DNA of 10,021 nucleotides from CAYOHG01 sp964465125 (GTDB lineage Bacteria; Planctomycetota; Phycisphaerae; UBA1845; Fen-1342). The position numbers and the translations under genes are program-made. The DNA lies in assembly GCA_964465125.1 (NCBI GenBank), contig CAYXIO010000090.1:1-10021 (forward strand), in the 5' to 3' direction. A model generated the notes under the pieces. It searched no databases, was not told the DNA's origin, and saw only the letters and a program-made list of their open reading frames with translations. Shown here piece by piece: positions 6,527-10,021 of the stretch (position 1 is the first letter of the stretch; every line of letters starts with the position of its first letter).

Positions 6527-7363
6527 ATGAACCCGATCGTATCCCTGCCGCGCGGCGCCGTCGTGGGCATGATCCACGTCGCCGCCCTTCCGGGTACGCC
6601 GCGGCACCAGCAGGCGATGGCCGCCATCGTCGCGCAGGCGACCCAGGAGGCGCGCGTGCTGACCGCGTCGGGTGTCGATGCGCTCCTGTTCGAGAACATG
6701 CACGACGTTCCCTACCTGTACGACCAGGCCGGCCCCGAGATCGTCGCGAGCATGACCGCGGTCGGCTGCGCCATCCGCGCGGTCAGCTCCCTGCCGCTCG
6801 GCGTGCAGGTGCTGGCGGGGGCGAATGCGGCGGCGCTGGCGGTGGCGCTCGCCGTGCGGGCACAATTCGTGCGGGCCGAGAACTTCGTCTTCTCGCACGT
6901 CGCGGACGAGGGATTGATGGCGACCGCCTCCGCAGGGCCGCTGCTGCGCTATCGCCGGCAGATCGGGGCGGACTCGATCGCGATCTTCGCGGACATCAAG
7001 AAGAAGCATGCCAGTCACGCGATCACGGCCGACGTCTCCCTGGTAGAAACGGCGCGGGGGGCCTTGTTCGCCGGCGCGGACGAGCTGATCGTCACCGGCG
7101 CGGCCACCGGCACGCCCACGCCGCCGGCGGACCTCGCCGCGGTGCATCAGGCCACGGGGCGGCAGGCGTGGGTCGGCTCGGGCCTGGCTCCCGAGCAACT
7201 TCCCGCGCTCTGGCCGCACGCCCGCGGATTCATCGTCGGCTCGTGGTTCAAGCGCGAGGGCTTGTGGTCCAACCCGCTCGATCCCAGGCGAATCGAGACG
7301 CTCGTCCGCGCCATCCGCGCGCTGCGCGGCGAGACCGGCGCAGCCCCGAAGGCCACGCCATGA
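6527..7363 (+). CDS. btpA: BtpA/SgcQ family TIM-barrel protein
   Basis: The 278-residue protein matches the BtpA/SgcQ family (COG0434), a TIM-barrel family of uncertain enzymatic role. The name comes from a cyanobacterial protein needed for photosystem I accumulation, which cannot be its job here. Family signatures are GMIHVAALPGTP at 14-25, ENMHDVPY at 56-63, GVQVLAGAN at 92-100, ADIKKKHASHAITADV at 155-170 and IVTGAATGTPT at 178-188. A glycine-rich GSGL and a FIVGSWFK segment (226-232) sit near the end and resemble phosphate-binding loops of other barrels. The length is typical (about 260-280). The ATG at 6527 is the only start that keeps the first strand; no Shine-Dalgarno precedes it. The stop overlaps the thymidine kinase start as ATGA, so the two are probably co-translated. 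The coupling hints at nucleoside or phosphosugar chemistry, which is inference. Confidence 0.93.
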   Translation: MNPIVSLPRGAVVGMIHVAALPGTPRHQQAMAAIVAQATQEARVLTASGVDALLFENMHDVPYLYDQAGPEIVASMTAVGCAIRAVSSLPLGVQVLAGANAAALAVALAVRAQFVRAENFVFSHVADEGLMATASAGPLLRYRRQIGADSIAIFADIKKKHASHAITADVSLVETARGALFAGADELIVTGAATGTPTPPADLAAVHQATGRQAWVGSGLAPEQLPALWPHARGFIVGSWFKREGLWSNPLDPRRIETLVRAIRALRGETGAAPKATP

Positions 7364-7929
7364 ACTCCATGCCGCGCGCCCGAATCGAGCTGATCTGCGG
7401 CTGCATGTTCTCCGGCAAAACTGCCAGGCTGATCGACCGCCTGGCCGCGGGGCAGCAGCAGGGGCTGCGCGTGCGGGCCTTCAAGCATTCGCTCGACGCC
7501 CGCTACGACCGCGCGGTGCTGGTCACGCATGACGGGCGGCGCTTTCCCGCAGCCGCGACGGATGACGCGTTGGATATTCCCAGTCTCGCCGCCGACGCTG
7601 ACCTGATCGGGATCGACGAAGCCCAGTTCTTCGGGCGCAGCCTGCTCGCCGTCGTGGAGCGGCTCCGCAGCGCGGGCTGCTCGATCGTGCTGGCCGGCAT
7701 CGACCATGACACCTGGGGCCGGCCGTTTCCGCCGCTGCCGCAATTCAGGGAGATAGCGGACGTCGTGGTCATTCTGCACGCCCCCTGTCGGGCGTGCGGT
7801 GCGCCGGCGCGATTCTCGCAACGGATCGCACCCGTGGTGGCGGGCGAGCTGATTGGCGGGCCGGAAGCCTATGAGCCGCGCTGCGCGGATTGCTTCACGC
7901 CGCTGAACCTGCCGGCGCCGCAGTATTGA
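7360..7929 (+). CDS. tdk: Thymidine kinase (type II)
   Basis: The enzyme phosphorylates thymidine to dTMP with ATP in the cytoplasmic salvage pathway (EC 2.7.1.21). At 189 residues it has the usual bacterial TK1-like length. It shows the Walker A loop GCMFSGKT at 14-21 and the IDEAQFF motif at 85-91 with Glu87 as the catalytic base. The segment GIDHDTWGRPF (113-123) corresponds to the usual G-x-D-x-D-F-R-G-x-P-F but has Thr-Trp in place of Phe-Arg. A structural zinc site is formed by Cys143, Cys146, Cys175 and Cys178, with the YEPRCADC substrate-loop motif at 171-178. The frame is open further upstream to 7168, but that part lies inside btpA. The ATG at 7360 overlaps the btpA stop by 4 bases and has a modest GAAGG 7 nt before it. 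Cys15 replaces the more common Pro in the P-loop. Confidence 0.96.
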   Translation: MNSMPRARIELICGCMFSGKTARLIDRLAAGQQQGLRVRAFKHSLDARYDRAVLVTHDGRRFPAAATDDALDIPSLAADADLIGIDEAQFFGRSLLAVVERLRSAGCSIVLAGIDHDTWGRPFPPLPQFREIADVVVILHAPCRACGAPARFSQRIAPVVAGELIGGPEAYEPRCADCFTPLNLPAPQY

Positions 7930-7949
7930 GCCGCCGGGCGCGATCCGGT

Positions 7950-8025
7950 TAGACGGGGCTGCGGGCGGGCCATAAAATCGCACCGTCTGAAGCAGCGCAA
8001 GGGAAAGGCGGACCGGGCGAGGGAG
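7950..8025 (+). promoter_or_regulatory. Promoter and ribosome binding site of the short sugar dehydrogenase
   Basis: TAGACG (7950-7955, four of six), a 17-nt spacer and TAAAAT (7973-7978, five of six) make a good sigma70-type promoter just after the thymidine kinase stop. Transcription would start near 7985, leaving a leader of about 47 nt. GAGGGAG (8019-8025) lies 6 nt before the GTG at 8032 and supports that unusual start codon. The A/T-rich -10 stands out from the GC-rich surroundings. Confidence 0.55.
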
Positions 8026-8031
8026 TCATCC

Positions 8032-8823
8032 GTGGCGAAAGCAAAGGCCGGAGTGGTCGGCGGGGGCGTGGTCGGCAGCGCGATGCAGAAGCTGTGCGGA
8101 CCGGAGACGGTGGTGTTTGATCCGTACAAGCCGGAGTGGGGCGGCAGCCGCGAGGCGATCAACCGCTGCGACGTGGTGTTCGTGTGCGTGCCCACGCCCA
8201 TGAACGACGACGGCTCCTGCAACGCCTCGATTGTCGAGGAGGTCGTCTCCTGGGTGACCGCTCCTCTGATGATCATCCGCTCGACCGTCTCTCCGGGCAC
8301 CACCGACCGCCTGTCGGCCAGGTACAACAAGAAAATCGTCTTTCAGCCCGAATACCTCGGCGAGACGACGGCGCATGTCTTCGGCAACATGGCGGAACGC
8401 GACTTCGTGGTGCTGGGCGGCACGCCCGAGGCGGTGTCGGCGGCCGCCGACTTCTACAAGGCCTTCAACAACGCCAAAGTGCGATTCTATTTCTGCGATG
8501 CGACCACCGCGGAAGTCGCGAAGTACATGGAGAACGCGTTCTACGCCGTCAAGGTCACGTTCGTGAACGAGTTCTACGACGTCGCCCGCACGCACGGGGT
8601 CGATTTCAACCAGCTCCGCGAAATCTGGCTGGCCGACCCGCGCATCAGCCGCGACCACACCTTCGTCTATCCCGACGCGCGCGGCTTCTCCGGCAAATGC
8701 CTGCCGAAGGACTGCAACGCCATCGTCAAGAGCAGCCGGGATCGCGGCTACGAGCCGGCGTTCCTGGCGGCGACGCTAAAGATCAACGATGCGTTCCAGA
8801 AGCTGAACGCGAAGCAGGCCTGA
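8032..8823 (+). CDS. Short UDP-glucose/GDP-mannose dehydrogenase family protein
   Basis: The 263-residue protein is a member of the family that oxidises nucleotide sugars twice, with NAD+, to uronic acids. The N-terminal Rossmann motif is GGGVVG (10-15). Next are VCVPTPMNDDGSCN (51-64), STVSPGTT (84-91), PEYLGE (106-111, Glu107) and AKYMENAF (163-170, Lys164 and Asn168). The catalytic loop is GFSGKCLPKD (218-227, Cys223 and Asp227). All catalytic residues known from UDP-glucose dehydrogenases are therefore present. What is missing is the C-terminal UDP-binding domain: family members usually have about 390-450 residues, while this one stops about 35 residues after the catalytic loop. The end is genuine, since a strong terminator follows within 40 nt and no downstream frame continues the homology. 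The likely substrate is a nucleotide sugar, but which one cannot be told. The start is a GTG supported by GAGGGAG. Confidence 0.9.
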   Translation: MAKAKAGVVGGGVVGSAMQKLCGPETVVFDPYKPEWGGSREAINRCDVVFVCVPTPMNDDGSCNASIVEEVVSWVTAPLMIIRSTVSPGTTDRLSARYNKKIVFQPEYLGETTAHVFGNMAERDFVVLGGTPEAVSAAADFYKAFNNAKVRFYFCDATTAEVAKYMENAFYAVKVTFVNEFYDVARTHGVDFNQLREIWLADPRISRDHTFVYPDARGFSGKCLPKDCNAIVKSSRDRGYEPAFLAATLKINDAFQKLNAKQA

Positions 8824-8859
8824 CCGCCGGGCGGCACGTCAGCGCCTCGAAGAAAGGAG

Positions 8860-8902
8860 CGTCCCGCGTGCACGAGACGTGCAACGCGGGACGGTTTTGT
8901 TC
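8860..8902 (+). terminator. Strong hairpin terminator, probably bidirectional
   Basis: CGTCCCGCGT (8860-8869) pairs perfectly with ACGCGGGACG (8884-8893). The inner arms GCACG (8870-8874) and CGTGC (8878-8882) pair around an AGA loop, with one bulged A at 8883, giving a 15-bp stem. On the plus strand GGTTTTGTTC follows, serving the sugar dehydrogenase. On the minus strand the stem is followed by CTCCTTTCTTC, so the same hairpin can also end the convergent protease transcript. Confidence 0.85.
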
Positions 8903-8935
8903 GGGCCGGCATCAACGGTCGTCAGCGCCGGCGCG

Positions 8936-10021
8936 TCACTCGCAGTTGACCGTGATCGGGTCGACGCAACCGTCCGGGGTGGTCAGCGAGACGACGTGCG
9001 TTCCGCCGAAGCCGCCCTCGAAGAACACGGCCCGCCGGCCGACGACGGTGACCTCAACCGCATTGCCGTCGATGGATAGGACGAGCGTCTCGCCGCTGTG
9101 GTTGCTGTTGTTCAGCCGTACGACGACCAGCAGGCGCGAGCCGAGCACGCAGCGTGCGCTGAGGCCGGCGATGTCGTCGCAGGTCACCCCGCCGCCGCCG
9201 CCGGTGCAGTAGTCCACGAGCGCCGCCTGGAGGGTCGGATGAGTGATGCCGGTGCTCGCGTTGGCGCCGCTGCCATCGGTGTTGCAGCCCGCGTGGGTGT
9301 GAATCGCGACGATCAGCCCGGAGACGAGCGAGCGCACGCCGGAGCCGCTGCTTCCGCCGGTGGTGTCGGCCTGGTGATTGACGGCCGGCTGATTCGGTCC
9401 GCCGCTGATCGATGCCACCGGCCCGGTGCTGCGCTGTTGGGTCTGGTTGTCCACGCCGGTGTCGGTGCCGTAGCCGACGACGTCGATCTGGGTGCCGACG
9501 GCCGGCAACTGCGTGTCGAGCGCCTGAAGCGCGCCCTGGGCCTCGTAGGGCTGCAAGCCGGTGTTGGAGTTGTTGAAGACCTTGAACAGGCCCCAGTCGT
9601 TGCCGACGCCGCCGTTCAGGAACTCGCGACTGGCCGAGTTGACGCTGTACTGGTCCTCCACCGGCGGGTGCACCAGCGTGCCGTTCGAAAGCGAGGAGGG
9701 TACGTTGAACTCGGCCACGGTGGCGCCGGACTGGAGACAATGCCCCGCGGTGATCAGGCAGCTTTGCTCGGTGTAAATCGTGCCGGAGCAGCCGATGCTG
9801 AGGATTCGGCAGCGCTCGGCGTTCTCGGAGCGGACGCGGTCGTCGGTCGGGCCGCATTGCGACTCGGGCCAGACGTCGCCCGGCATCCACTCGCCGACGA
9901 TCACCTCCGCGATGTCGAGGTGATTCCCGAAAGAGCCGGGCGCGGCGTAGAGCGAGACCTGAACGAGCCCGCCGTTGAAATAAGCTGTGTGGTTGGCCCA
10001 CTCGCCGATGCTCCGCGCATC
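8936..10021 (-). CDS. Secreted trypsin-like serine protease with C-terminal beta domain, 5' end outside the window
   Basis: The frame is open to the right edge, giving 361 visible residues; the N-terminus and signal peptide lie outside. A GTG at 9904 is not taken as the start, because 39 in-frame sense codons precede it and read as protein. Residues are numbered from the window edge. The S1-type catalytic triad is visible: His94 in LITAGHC, Asp142 in NDWGLF, and Ser225 in GGSSGSGV. The Cys pair around His (Cys78, Cys95) and Cys246 could form disulfides, as expected of an extracytoplasmic enzyme. The style is closest to glutamyl-endopeptidase/V8-like S1 members. After a Gly-rich linker (274-278), residues 281-361 form a separate beta-rich domain beginning CDDIAGLSARC and ending VNCE, with a NHSGETLVLSIDG core. 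I associate such domains with secreted planctomycete proteins. The last Cys-rich domain may mediate surface attachment; that is a guess. The gene converges on the terminator at 8860-8902. Confidence 0.9.
   Translation of the reverse strand, partial: DARSIGEWANHTAYFNGGLVQVSLYAAPGSFGNHLDIAEVIVGEWMPGDVWPESQCGPTDDRVRSENAERCRILSIGCSGTIYTEQSCLITAGHCLQSGATVAEFNVPSSLSNGTLVHPPVEDQYSVNSASREFLNGGVGNDWGLFKVFNNSNTGLQPYEAQGALQALDTQLPAVGTQIDVVGYGTDTGVDNQTQQRSTGPVASISGGPNQPAVNHQADTTGGSSGSGVRSLVSGLIVAIHTHAGCNTDGSGANASTGITHPTLQAALVDYCTGGGGGVTCDDIAGLSARCVLGSRLLVVVRLNNSNHSGETLVLSIDGNAVEVTVVGRRAVFFEGGFGGTHVVSLTTPDGCVDPITVNCE

Noticed and set aside
6386..7219. Long open minus-strand extension upstream of the DUF3352-like gene, which would give a protein of about 760 residues
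   Set aside because: It is antisense to the well-supported btpA gene, its composition is Arg/Gly-rich and lacks protein-like pattern, and a signal peptide plus AAGGAG mark the start at 6385.
8136..9212. 358-codon plus-strand frame overlapping the sugar dehydrogenase
   Set aside because: It is a +2 shadow of a gene with clear catalytic motifs, and it would run through the terminator hairpin and into the protease.
1..10021. A defence system, CRISPR array, integrase, insertion sequence, tRNA, rRNA or biosynthetic cluster
   Set aside because: No repeat-spacer pattern, transposase or integrase motifs, terminal inverted repeats or structured RNA gene were seen on either strand. The genes present read as ordinary chromosomal genes.

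Overview
The window is a GC-rich bacterial chromosome segment with third codon positions dominated by G and C. It holds eight protein genes and no sign of a mobile element, CRISPR array, tRNA or rRNA. The mix suggests a planctomycete, perhaps Phycisphaerae-like. The hints are several poorly conserved exported proteins, a BtpA/SgcQ-family gene, and a secreted trypsin-like protease with a C-terminal Cys-containing beta domain of a kind I associate with that group. This assignment is an inference from gene style, not from a marker gene.

Layout, left to right. (1) An exported helical protein of unknown function on the minus strand runs off the left edge (1-1029). (2) Across a 127-bp divergent spacer, a plus-strand RmlD-like SDR reductase (1157-2071) starts. 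Its promoter appears to sit so close to the ATG that the message would be leaderless. (3) A minus-strand group follows, read right to left: an exported DUF3352-like protein (4937-6385), a small lipoprotein (4105-4848) and NAD+-dependent DNA ligase ligA (2078-4108). The lipoprotein stop and the ligA start overlap as ATGA. The SDR gene and ligA converge with only 6 bp between their stops. (4) A second divergent spacer (6386-6526) leads to a plus-strand pair, a BtpA/SgcQ-family TIM-barrel protein (6527-7363) and a type II thymidine kinase (7360-7929), also joined by an ATGA overlap. (5) A plus-strand short nucleotide-sugar dehydrogenase of the UDP-glucose/GDP-mannose dehydrogenase family (8032-8823) has its own promoter, a strong ribosome binding site and a near-perfect hairpin terminator. 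It carries every catalytic residue of the family but lacks the C-terminal UDP-binding domain. (6) A secreted trypsin-like serine protease on the minus strand (8936 to the right edge) converges on that same terminator, which looks bidirectional.

Functionally this is mostly housekeeping: DNA ligation, thymidine salvage, and sugar-nucleotide chemistry for the envelope or exopolysaccharide. Four exported proteins lie among these genes. I see no defence system, biosynthetic cluster or clearly new multi-gene system. The points most worth a second look are the minimal sugar dehydrogenase, the coupling of btpA to thymidine kinase, the two apparently leaderless promoters in a genome that elsewhere uses strong Shine-Dalgarno sites, and an Asp in place of the usual Glu beside the ligase's catalytic lysine. 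No stretch longer than about 150 bases lacks a gene.
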